A DNA stretch of 64,000 nt from NCBI RefSeq assembly GCF_950295315.1, contig NC_080172.1, positions 77,085,118 to 77,149,117 of the forward strand, given 5' to 3'. Under the pieces are notes generated by a model. The model was not told where the DNA came from, ran no database searches, and was given only the letters and a program-made list of their open reading frames with translations. The translations under genes were made by a program, and so were the position numbers. The DNA comes from Erinaceus europaeus. Its lineage: Eukaryota > Chordata > Mammalia > Eulipotyphla > Erinaceidae. Shown in pieces: positions 55,121-64,000 of this stretch (the first letter of the stretch is position 1; each line of letters opens with the position of its first letter).

Positions 55121-55260
55121 GAGTCCCCACAAACTGCCCCCCACCTCCTCTCCGGGACTTTCTGGGATTGGCCCGCGAGCCCGGCCAATGAGGGGCGGCC
55201 TCCGCCCGCCTCTCCCGAGTGGGGGCGGCGCGGCCAATTGAAGGGTTGCCGGCGCCGCGC
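55120..55260 (-). promoter_or_regulatory. CNN3: CNN3 core promoter: three CCAAT boxes and GC boxes
   Basis: ATTGG at 55167-55171 (CCAAT on the CNN3 strand) and CCAAT on the + strand at 55185-55189 and 55234-55238, spaced 18 and 49 bp. Sp1-type GC boxes are interleaved (GGGGCGGCC near 55192 and GGGGGCGGCG at 55221-55230). No TATA box is seen. This is typical of a broadly expressed CpG-island promoter with NF-Y sites. Confidence 0.65.
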
Positions 55261-55580
55261 TCCCTCCCGCGCGGGTCCCCAGCCCCCGCCTCCGCCCGGG
55301 AGCTCACGCCACTGCAGCCCGCAGCCCAGCGGCCCCTCCTCCGGGGCTGGGCCGGGGGAAGTCTGGCCGGCGGGCTTGGAGTCGGCCCAGTCTGCGCGCC
55401 GCGGCGCCGGGAGCTTCCCAGCGCCTGGGAGTTCACGTCAACTTCTAGACATCCGCGGAGGCGCTTGAAGCTGGCGGAAGGGAAGGAAGCCCGTCGGGGC
55501 TGGCCCGCCGCTGACCCTCCGTCTCTGTCTGTCTCTTTTTTACCCCGGCCGGCAGCAGGCCCAGCGAACCCACTGGAGCG

Positions 55581-56525
55581 CACAGCCCCTCCACCCACAG
55601 CTGGAAACCTGAGCAGCCTCGGAACCTGGGGGGTGAGGGGGGACACCTGCTTCTTCCTCCCTCACCTCGCAAACACCTACACCTGTTGGTCTGACCTCTG
55701 CCCCTCTGCCACCAAGGGAACAGTCAAGGCTTTGGGCCAAACTCAAGCTCACTGTGTCTAAATCTGATTTAATGGGAGTGGGGGCAGTATGCCACGGTGA
55801 CGCCCGGGGGCATTTCAAGTTCTTCTAGGTACCCGCACCAGTTCCTTTTTACAAGTGTCTCTATCCGGAATTCACTTGGTCTTAAAACCCAGGTGGCTGT
55901 TGGTGACTGTTGCTCCCCCCCCCCCCCATCTAATGACCTCTTTGAATCAGCACACCTTTAGGCCACAAGCTACCTCTATTCTTTAATGTTTCTAATTCCC
56001 TGATTCTTGCCTACCACTTTTCCCCTTTGACCTGCACGTAATTTTATTTTATTTTATTTTTTTAAAAAAAGGAAAGAAAAGAAAAGGAAAAAAAAAGGTG
56101 GGGCGGGGCGCCCTCTGGGCTATCCTTATTTAGTTAAGTGTCTAAAACTGGACTACATGCCAAGCTCTGATACATTTACTCCCCAAACTACTAGTAGGTA
56201 GACATCAATCATATCCGTTGTACAGGTAAGAAAACAGGTCATCTAGGCATCTTGACTGAGGTCCTCTTGCCTCCAAAGCTTCATTTCCTGCCATCACTTT
56301 CAAGGGCACATCTAGGAGTGGTTCCAGTCCCTGAGTATGACAGCCTGGTTTAACAAAAAAACCTGCACTGCTCCAGAAGATATTGTGGAACTAGGTGTGG
56401 TAACCTGCTTGAGAAGAAGAACCGAACACCTTACCATAGTTGAACCAACCTAGAATTAGAAGACTGATGTGGAATCTTTTGGATTTTTCTATCTATAAGA
56501 TTATTTACAAATAAAACATTTCATT
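55581..56525. other. Intergenic, upstream of CNN3
   Basis: Contains a C14 run near 55914-55927, an A-rich patch (56045-56097) and a faint MIR core (56165-56290). No gene is seen. Confidence 0.45.
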
Positions 56526-56527
56526 TT

Positions 56528-56780
56528 GGGTGAGTGAGAGAGCATGCATAAAGGTTATGAAAAAGACTTCCATGTCTGAGTTGAAGTCAATCTCCCATTT
56601 CACCATAAGCCAAAGCTGAGTAGTGCTCTGGGCTCACTCTACCTAGCTAGGCAGCTAGCTATCCATCTTCCTCTTTCATTAAAAGAAAAGTAAAGGGAAG
56701 AGAAAAGAAATGAAATGAACAGAGAAGAAAAGAGAAAGAAAAGAAAAGAAAAGAAAAGAAAAGGAAAGGGAAAAGAAAAT
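56528..56780 (+). repeat. SINE-C remnant and GA-rich tail
   Basis: GAGAGAGCATGCATAAAGGT, CCATAAGCCAAAGCTGAGTA, then AAAGAAAAG-type repeats (56685-56778). Confidence 0.6.
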
Positions 56781-57410
56781 GTACAAAATGACCACTAACT
56801 TACTATAAACTTTTGAGTGACTGGGGCTGCGGAGCTCGGGAGAAGGAAGATGAAGCTAATTGGGAGGAAAGTGAATGATTTATATATGATTTTCTAATTT
56901 AGTCATGGATTGATAATGATAATTAGGGCATTCTTCCCACACAAAGATGACACAATTGACCTACAATTAGTTAGACAAGTAGTTTGGGCTGTTTTTCCAG
57001 TACTGTATAGTAGCTGTATGTCGTCCTCAACACCTCATCCACTTTTGTGTAGAATCAAGGAGTGTGAGAAGTGGCTGCAAAATTTGAGGTACAAGTCACA
57101 GTTCTATCATAGGCCTAATTCTTAAGGTCTTCCTCCTGCCACTGTTTTCCTCCTGGCTGTTCTACTCAGTGAGTTGGAGAACATATTGTAAAAGCGTTTC
57201 AATATACTTCAAAGCCATTCATTCCTTGTAGGATGTTTTAAAAGTATGTTCAATTTTGTAGTGAAAACCTTAGGAACAAACATGTTTTATTCAATGGGAC
57301 TATTGTTTGACAGCTATAGAATTTTAATTTAAAATGTTGAAATAGGAGAAATGAATGGCAGTGATGCTTGCATAACAATGTAAAAATGCTTATTACCACC
57401 GTATACTTAA
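56781..57410. other. Intergenic, nothing recognised
   Basis: No gene or repeat family identified. Confidence 0.4.
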
Positions 57411-57414
57411 AATG

Positions 57415-57626
57415 GGTCTTTGTAATCCCCTCTAACTACCCTGCCTCACCAGGCAACTACTCGTATGTTGTCTCTACACATCAATTATATTTTCACAATT
57501 CAATATAAATGAAACCTTACATTGTGTATTCCATTTTAACTGGCTTCTTTCACTCAGAGAAATTCTTTTGAAATTCATCAATGTATATATCAACAATAGT
57601 TCTTATCACTCTCCCCTTACAGAAAT

Positions 57627-57668
<42 letters not shown>

Positions 57669-58615
57669 AAAGAATGACTGTTTACTACTGCATAGTATTC
57701 CATTGTAGGGATATATCACAGTGTTCATATGCATTATGTTAAAGAAGAAAGTGACATGATGGACCCATCAAACTTAGCACAATAATACCTAATGGAAATG
57801 TGATTTCAACCCCCATGCAGTTTCATCTCTCCCAGGAATGTAGTCCTGATGGGTCACTAAGGAATTTTCTGGCAAGCCCCAAATGAGCTCATCCTTTGCA
57901 TTCCTCAAAGGAAAATGAGGTAAGCTGTCGCAAAGCCCTTACCTATTCTCTATTGTAAGGTTACTTTAGATTAAAATAATTTCTCCTTTTCTTAATGTTG
58001 CCTTATCTGCCTGTAAAAGCCTTTCCTTTTGAATTGCTTTTCGGAGCACCTTTCTACTGACCAGATAGGATGCTGCTCTAATTCATGAACTGTTTAACAA
58101 AGACAATTAGATCTTTAAAATGAACTCAGTTGAATTTTGGGGATTTAACAAATCTTTTGCTCAGGAGTACATAGATTGTTTCCCATTTCATTGGTTGCAA
58201 ATAATGGTGTGTGAACATCCATATGCAATGGGAATATGCTTTCATTTCTCTTGGATGATTACTTATGACTAAAATGGCTGGATCTTACAAAAGATGTTGA
58301 ATTTTTAAAGAAATCAACAACTTTTTTTCAAAAGTATTTTGTTTTATGTTCCCACCAGCTTTACCTGAGTATTCCATTTCTCTGCATTCTCACTAACCTT
58401 TGGCATGGTCAGTGATTTTAGATTAGTGAAGGTGGTGCTCATTGTAGTTTTACTTCGAACTTCCCTAATAACTAATAATGTTAAACATGTTGCGTGTGCT
58501 TGCCATCTGTGTAGTTTTTCCGTGAGGTGCTTGTTCAAATCATTTGCCCATGTTATGTGTTTTATTATTACAGAATACATTTTTAGTTTTTCTCTGCCAG
58601 GAGAGATTTAGAAAA
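57415..58615 (-). mobile_element. Old L1 ORF2 3' remnant, split by an LTR
   Basis: GCATAGTATTCCATTGTAGG, GCTTTCATTTCTCTTGGATG, AATGGCTGGATC and TTCAAATCATTTGCCCATGT keep the order of the L1 ORF2 3' end in reverse. A (GAAA)n tract (57627-57668) lies inside. More decayed than the L1 at 61-64 kb. Confidence 0.7.
57737..58150 (+). mobile_element. Probable old solo LTR
   Basis: The 414-bp segment begins TGTTAAAG and ends TTTAACA, so its termini TGTTAAA/TTTAACA are perfect inverted repeats with TG...CA ends. It interrupts the L1 sequence. No target duplication survives. The plus orientation is a guess from the 3' part (TTAGATCTTTAAAATGAACT). Confidence 0.5.
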
Positions 58616-58734
58616 ATCCTGACCAAGTTTTAACAATAGACTGTGTCATCAAGTTTTCAAATGTGTGTGAAATTTTACTGCATAAAATAAACAATCTGGT
58701 GTGGTTCAACAGTCTGAAGCACTTCTTTAGATGT

Positions 58735-58880
58735 ATTCATTCATTAGCACAATAGCGAGAGGAAGAGAGAGAAAGAATATTAGAGTCTTACTCTAGCACA
58801 TGCAATGCTGGGATGGAACCCAGGAACCCATGCTTTTAAGTCTGCCACTCTAGCCACTAGAACAGCTCCCAGGTCACCAA
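58735..58880 (-). repeat. Old minus-strand SINE
   Basis: GAGGAAGAGAGAGAAAGAAT, GGGATGGAACCCAGGAACCC and ACAGCTCCCAGGTCACC. Confidence 0.5.
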
Positions 58881-58974
58881 TCTTAAGTATTTTAATTGAA
58901 AATGTCTTAATATGCAGAACACTTTCAATTGAAATACATACTCTTAAAGAAGTCACTGCTACCTTTCATTAAGA

Positions 58975-59138
58975 CTATTTATTTTATTTTATTTTATTTT
59001 ATTTTATTTTATTTTATTTTTTACCAAAGCACTGCTTAGCTTTGGCTTATGTTAATGCCAGGGATTGAACTTGGGATCTCAGAACCTTAGGCATGAAAGT
59101 GATTTGCATAAACAGTATACTACCTCCCTGGCCCCAAA
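58975..59138 (-). repeat. (TTTTA)n tail and SINE-C
   Basis: Eight or so TTTTA units (58978-59020), then AAAGCACTGCTTAGCTTTGG and GGGATTGAACTTGGGATCTC, ending CCTCCCTGGCCCC. Confidence 0.7.
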
Positions 59139-59159
59139 TCATTGTTTTTATTCTTTTTT

Positions 59160-59268
59160 AAATGTTAAGGTATTGGGTACACCTAGTAGAGCGCACACAT
59201 TACAGTTCACAAGGACAAGAGTTCAAGCCCCCGGTCCCCAGCTACAGGCAGGAGCTTCATCTGCTCTC
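59160..59268 (+). repeat. 3'-truncated SINE-B
   Basis: GGGTACACCTAGTAGAGCGC, GAGTTCAAGCCCCCGGTCCC; the C/T-rich half is missing. Confidence 0.6.
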
Positions 59269-60828
59269 CAGTTGATAGGGAGTTGAAAGAAAATATTCTT
59301 TCACAGATGTAAATCTGTGAATCATATTGTCATGAACTTTGCCACCTGGACAAGAATAACAAGTGTTTTTATTCTACAGTGACTAGGGAATTATAAAGAA
59401 TACAAAGGAATTGGTGAGGCATGCTAAAGGAAGAGGGGACCCTGAAAGTCTCAGAGGAAACTGTACTAACTACATAAGCACAATTCTAAGTATATCAGAA
59501 GCGCATTGTGGGCGACACAGCCATACAGTTTTTCACCTTAATAGGGACACTTTTGAAAGTTAAAGAGGTTACTGCTATTTTTTTCCCTTAGGCAGTCCTG
59601 AGAAGGCTCCTTACCAGTATTCCTTTCACTTTCAAAATTGCTCCTGTTTAGACCATAAATCACAAGACCACTTCACTGACAAGCATTACTCACAACCCTG
59701 TAGTTGTAAATATTATCTATTACCATTTTATAATTAGAAACTAAAATTGAGTGAGAAATTCAGTAAAGACACCAAAGTCAAAACTAATAGCAGAAATCAA
59801 GCCTTTTTAAAAAATCATTTCTTAAAACCAACTTCCTCAAGAATCTGAAATCATTCTCATAAGGCACATCTACTTCTTTCTTCCATTCTCTCTTCTACCC
59901 TTCCTTTCATTTTTTCACCTTGCTTATTTTTTGGGAAGTGCTCACTACTTGGTTAGCCCATCAGTCATATAGTCAAGTCCTTCCCATCTAAGAGTCATGT
60001 GGCAAAAGTGTCAAAGTGTTTACCTTATCCCTTCAGGCAAAGTTAGTGGGTTCAAGAAAGTATGCTATTCAGTTAAATCTCCCAGAGTTTGTTTTGGTGA
60101 ACAGATCATGGAAGATGATATTTTGGTTACAACAGACAGAAAACTAACAAACTAACAAGACCAAGAAAATAAAGTAAACTTAACTGAGAGCCATGTGACA
60201 GGAGAGATGGAAGAAAGCTTAGTTTTTAGAATAACTGAGCTCAAGTATTCTGTCAAAGCTGTGGCTCAAGATTTCCTGCCATCCAACTTCTGTGAACTCT
60301 TACCCTTGGTGTCAAATTCACTACCTGAAGCTTCCATACTATCCCTTATCAGGACAAAACAGAAAAGAAGGAAAATCTAACATAGAAGTGAGTTATTTCC
60401 AACAGTCCCCAACCGAAGCCCCAGATTGAATATTTTCTATCAAGTTTGGGTCACCTATTCATTTCTATAACATTTATTTGGTCACAAGGAGGAAAGCTTC
60501 AAATGAAATGTATGTTTCAACAATTTAAAAATGAACTAATAATTGCCATAATTTCTCTAAATACACATATGATCATGGCATCCACCCTATTTAAAAAATC
60601 TCATGTCTCATTTGGCCACAGGGCCAGATCCCAGCTCTTCTGTTCATAGAGTAGCTGGTGGAGAATTTCAAAAAATAATGTATGCAAAGTGCTTACTGGC
60701 ATACCAGTGCCTAGTAGAGAGTAACTGCGTAACTGCATCATAATTGGATGTTATTATAATTAGTATCACCCAGAATTATCTGGCTTCTCCATTCCTCTCC
60801 AGCCTGCTATTTCACACGCGGGTGCCTC
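59269..60828. other. Intergenic, nothing recognised
   Basis: 1.5 kb without a recognised gene. A faint MIR3-like end is at 60665-60765 (CCAGTGCCTAGTAGAGAGTA). Confidence 0.4.
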
Positions 60829-60829
60829 T

Positions 60830-61026
60830 ATGAAAGTGGTGTTTCTCTACTTTCGTTTGTTAATGTACCCTTCAAAATTCAACTCAAACATCATCTTCCC
60901 CTAGAAGTCTTCCTTGTCACACACATCTCCAATAGATTTATGTATCCTCTCTTCTATGTGTCCTTACTACTATGGAAATCTTCCTATTATTACTCCTGAT
61001 GTGGTGCAGTCTATTTGTTTCCCCTA
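60830..61026 (+). repeat. L2 3' end
   Basis: CCTTCAAAATTCAACTCAAA, CATCATCTTCCCCTAGAAGT CTTCC and the terminal GTGCAGTCTATTTGTTTCCC follow the 3' end of mammalian L2. Confidence 0.75.
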
Positions 61027-64000
61027 ATTCTTTTTTTTAAATTTTTTTTATTTAAGAAAGGATTAATTAACAAAACCATAGGGTAGGAGGGGTAAAACTC
61101 CACACAATTCCCACCACCCAATCTCCATATCCCACCCCCTCCCCCGATAGCTTTCCCATTCTCTATCCCTCTGGGAGCATGGACCCCAGGGTCATTGAGG
61201 GTTGCAGAAGGCAGAAGGTCTGGCTTCTGTAATTGCTTCCCCGCTGAACATGGGCGTTGACTGGTCGGTCCATGCTCCCAGTCTGCCTCTCTCTTTCCCT
61301 AGGAGGGTGTGTCTCTGGGGAAGCTGAGCTCCAGGACACATTGGTGGGGTCTTCAATCCAGGGGAGCCTGGCTAGCATCCTGATGACATCTGGAACCTGG
61401 TGATTGAAAAGAGAGTTAACATACAAAGCCAAACAAATTGTTGAGCAATCATGGACCCAAAGCTTGGAGTAGTGGAGAGGAAGTGTTAGGGAGGGACTCA
61501 CTGCAAACTCTAGTGTACTTCTGCTTTCAGGTATATATTTTGCAGTAGTTTATGGATACGTGTGAACATAAGCTCTCTCTCACAGAAACTGGTGTTTATC
61601 TAGGTTTTGGGACTTTGTTAGTAAGTGAACTACCTGAGATGAAATTAGAGTGTACTATAAAAGGAAAGGTCTCACCCGAGTAATGAAGCTGAAGGGTTGT
61701 CATTCCACACATGAAGTCTCTGGACACAGTCTGAAGTGAAGCATGTTGAGGTGGCAATCATTGCGTTGGTTAGGTTGTGGTCGGCGGATGCAATATTATT
61801 TGATATGGATTGGGAGACGCATACGGGAAAGTGGGCCCTATCCAAGGGTTCCAGGACTGGGGGAAATAGGGGCTCTATAGTGGAGATGTGAGGTTCCTGC
61901 TGTCTTAGGGTTCAAAAAGACAATCGATAGTTAATGTTATCATCACATTATTTGTTAATTGGGTTAACTTTGAAAAGTCCTTTTGTTATGGTTTGCTGTA
62001 CAGTACCCAGTATCTTGTATATAGCTGTGCTATTGGATGCTTCTAATCTACTTGGTCTAGGCTTTTGAGAGAGTCCACATATCAAATACACAGCCTATAT
62101 ATTAAAAAGATTCAGTTTGTGTTCTGAAAAACTTTGAGACATACAATTGATTTTCCCCCTCTCATATTAACTAGTGATTTATATGTCTACATTTTGCTAG
62201 GAGTGTACATAAACACCATTCTCACCACCAAAAGACTGTGACCCATCCCTCCCATCCACTCCCACCCCCCACTGGCCCAGGAAGCTGCATGTCTACCCCT
62301 CACCACAGGGTTTTTACTTTGGTGCCCTACTTACAATTTGATCAGGTCCTGCTTTTAGTTTCCCTTTCAGATCTTCTTAGTCAACTTCTGTTGATGAGTG
62401 GGATCATCCCATACTCATCTTTATCTTTCTGACTTAGCTCACTTAACGTAATTCCTTCTAGCTCTGTCCAAGATGGGTCAGAGAAGGTGGGTTCATTGTT
62501 CTTGATAGCTGCATAGTATTCCATTGTGTATATATACCACAGCCTTCTCAGCCACTCATCTGTTGTTGGGCACCTGGGTTGCTTCCAGGCTTTAGCTATT
62601 ATGAATTGTGCTGCTATGAACATAGGAGTACACACCTCTTTTTGGTTGGGTGTTATGGAGTCCTTGGGGTATAACCCCAGGAGAGGAATTACTGGATCGT
62701 ATGGAAGGTCCATGTCTAGCCTTCTGAGAGTTTTCCAGACTGCTCTCCACAGAGGCTGTACCAATTTACATTCCCACCAGCAATGTAAAAGGGTTCCTCT
62801 GTCCCCACATTCTCTCCAGCATTTGTTGCTGCTGTCCTTTTTGATGTATGCCATTCTTACATGAGTGAGGTGGTATCTTAGTGTTGTCTTAATTTGCATT
62901 TCTCTGACAATCAGTGACCTAGAGCAGTTTTTCATATGTTTGTTAGCCTTTTGGATCTACTCTGTAATGAATGTTTTGTTCATATCCTCTGCCCATTTTT
63001 GGATGGGGTCATTTGCTTTTTTTGGTGCTAAGTTTGCTGAGCTCTTTATATATTTTGGTGATTAGTTTCTTGTCTGATGTATGGCATGTGAAGATCTTCT
63101 CCCATTCTGCGAGGGGTCTCTCTGTTTGTTTAATAGTTTCTTTGGATGTGCAGAAGCTTTTCAATTTGATGTAGTCCCATTGGTTTGTTTCTGCTTTAGT
63201 CTTCCTTGCAATTGGGTTTGATTCATCAAAGATGTCCTTGAGGTGTAGGTGGGATAGTGTTTTACCAATGCTTTCCTTTAAGTATTTTGTTGTTTCTGGT
63301 CTGACATCTAGGTCTTTGATCCATTTGGAGTTGATTTTTGTTTCTGGTGAGATAAAGTGGTTCAATTTCATTCTTCTGCATGTTACAACCCAGTTTTCCC
63401 AGCACCATTTATTGAGGAGAGCCTCCTTCTTCCATTTAATGCTTTGGGCCCCCTTATCAAAGATTAGATGTCCATAGGTGTGGGGATTTATTTATGGGTG
63501 TTCAATTCTGTTCCACTGGTCTGGGTGCCTATTTTTGTTCCAGTACCATGCTGTTTTGATGATGATGGCTTTATAATATAGTTTAAGGTCTGGGAGTGTG
63601 ATGCCTCCATTTCTGTTTCTTTTCCTCAAGATGATTTTGGCAATTCTAGGTGTTTTCATGTTCCAGATAAATGATTGTAGTGTTTGTTCTATTCTCTTAA
63701 AGAAGCTTGATGGAACTTTGATGGGTATTGCATTAAATTTGTATATGGCTCTGGGGAGAACATTCATTTTGATGATATTTATCCTTCCAATCCATGAGCA
63801 TGGGATATCTTTCCATTTCTTGGTATCAGTTTCTATTTCCTTGAGTAGCAACTCATAGTTTTCAGCATACAAGTCTTTCACTTCTTTGGTCAACTTTATT
63901 CCTAGGTATTTGATTGATTTTGCTGAAACAGTATATGGGAGTGATTTCTGGATGTCTTCTTCTTCAGATTTAGTGTTTGCATAAAGAAATGCCACTGATT
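61027..64000 (-). mobile_element. L1 with ORF2 C-terminal part and 1.3-kb 3' UTR, runs off window
   Basis: The A tail is at 61027-61050. The 3' UTR (61050-62380) includes GCAGAAGGTCTGGCTTCTGT and CCCGCTGAACATGGGCGTTG, clearly related to the X/Y elements. ORF2 follows in reverse from its stop at 62381. The most upstream part visible is the region after the reverse-transcriptase core ([37 protein letters not shown]). The endonuclease, the RT core and ORF1 lie beyond the right edge. Confidence 0.92.
62381..63995 (-). pseudogene. L1 ORF2 C-terminal remnant (frameshifted)
   Basis: Three open pieces read in order on the minus strand: 63995-63492, 63371-63009 (same frame, with at least one stop between) and 62935-62381 (different frame). 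The frame change comes at an A run near 63015 that appears one base short. The last piece carries the zinc-knuckle-like [17 protein letters not shown] and ends [12 protein letters not shown]. The copy cannot encode a working protein. Confidence 0.88.

Larger units (their letters stand above)
54480..55580. promoter_or_regulatory. CNN3: CpG island over CNN3 exon 1
   Basis: About 1.1 kb in which CG dinucleotides are abundant, in strong contrast to the CpG-poor remainder. It covers exon 1, the 5' UTR and the promoter. Long open frames here (up to 223 codons, both strands) reflect high GC with few stops. Confidence 0.85.

Noticed and set aside
54375..55761. Long open frames in the CpG island, up to 223 codons minus and 180 codons plus
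   Set aside because: They overlap on both strands and are rich in Pro, Arg, Ala and Gly. They follow from very high GC and few stop codons; the only supported coding part is the 57-nt CNN3 exon 1.
57415..58615. A possible host gene exon from the 78-codon minus frame at 58344-58580
   Set aside because: Its context and order match a decayed L1 ORF2 3' region, not a spliced gene.
1..64000. CRISPR arrays, operons, phage or bacterial defence systems
   Set aside because: The sequence is vertebrate. Direct repeats are dispersed transposons or microsatellites, with no regularly spaced repeat-spacer pattern.

Overview
This window is vertebrate nuclear DNA, almost certainly from a hedgehog (Erinaceidae; probably Erinaceus, Atelerix not excluded). 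Three things support this: spliced genes with GT-AG introns matching mammalian SLC44A3 and CNN3; dozens of copies of the tRNA-derived SINE type described from hedgehogs (A box TAGCGCAGCGG, B box GGTTCGAGCCC); and a fragment of a Vingi-type non-LTR retrotransposon, a clade reported among mammals only from hedgehogs. There are no operons, CRISPR arrays or other prokaryotic features.

Layout. 1-18.6 kb (+ strand): the last part of SLC44A3 (choline transporter-like protein 3), with three coding exons at 11883-12020, 14739-14975 and 18461-18562, ending at a TAG stop and an AATAAA signal. 18.6-21.3 kb: a short convergent intergenic spacer filled by two target-site-flanked SINEs and an L1 3' end. 21.3-55.1 kb (- strand): the complete CNN3 (calponin 3) gene, with seven coding exons giving an intact 329-residue protein, a ~780-nt 3' UTR, a 26-kb first intron and a CpG-island promoter with three CCAAT boxes. 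55.1-64 kb: intergenic DNA upstream of CNN3, with an old L1 interrupted by an old LTR, an L2 end, and the 3' 3 kb of a younger L1 (ORF2 C-terminal part plus 3' UTR) running off the right edge. SLC44A3 and CNN3 are also convergent neighbours in human 1p21.3, so the gene order is conserved.

Most other sequence is retrotransposon debris. For this annotation I group the tRNA-like SINEs as: SINE-A (long, young, ends in CAACAA-rich plus AAAT tail), SINE-B (CACCTGGTTAAGCACAC head), SINE-C (TAGCATAATGGTTATGC head), and rarer D, E and G types; these are working names, not database families. Several insertions can be dated relative to one another from target-site duplications (TSDs). The best locus is 44.3-45.9 kb in CNN3 intron 1: a NOP56 processed pseudogene carries a nested 573-bp Vingi fragment and a nested 70-bp L1 3' end. 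Others are a twin-primed (5'-inverted) L1 at 15.4-16.6 kb, a solo LTR inside a SINE at 17.0-17.4 kb, and an L1 inserted tail-to-tail into another L1 at 33.2-35.6 kb, forming a ~1.1-kb imperfect palindrome.

I did not find a previously undescribed functional system. The most unusual DNA is the horizontally acquired Vingi element, two retro-inserted sequences I could not identify (11.04-11.70 kb and 51.40-51.58 kb), and the nested structures above. Element boundaries without a stated TSD are approximate, and all family calls are by eye.
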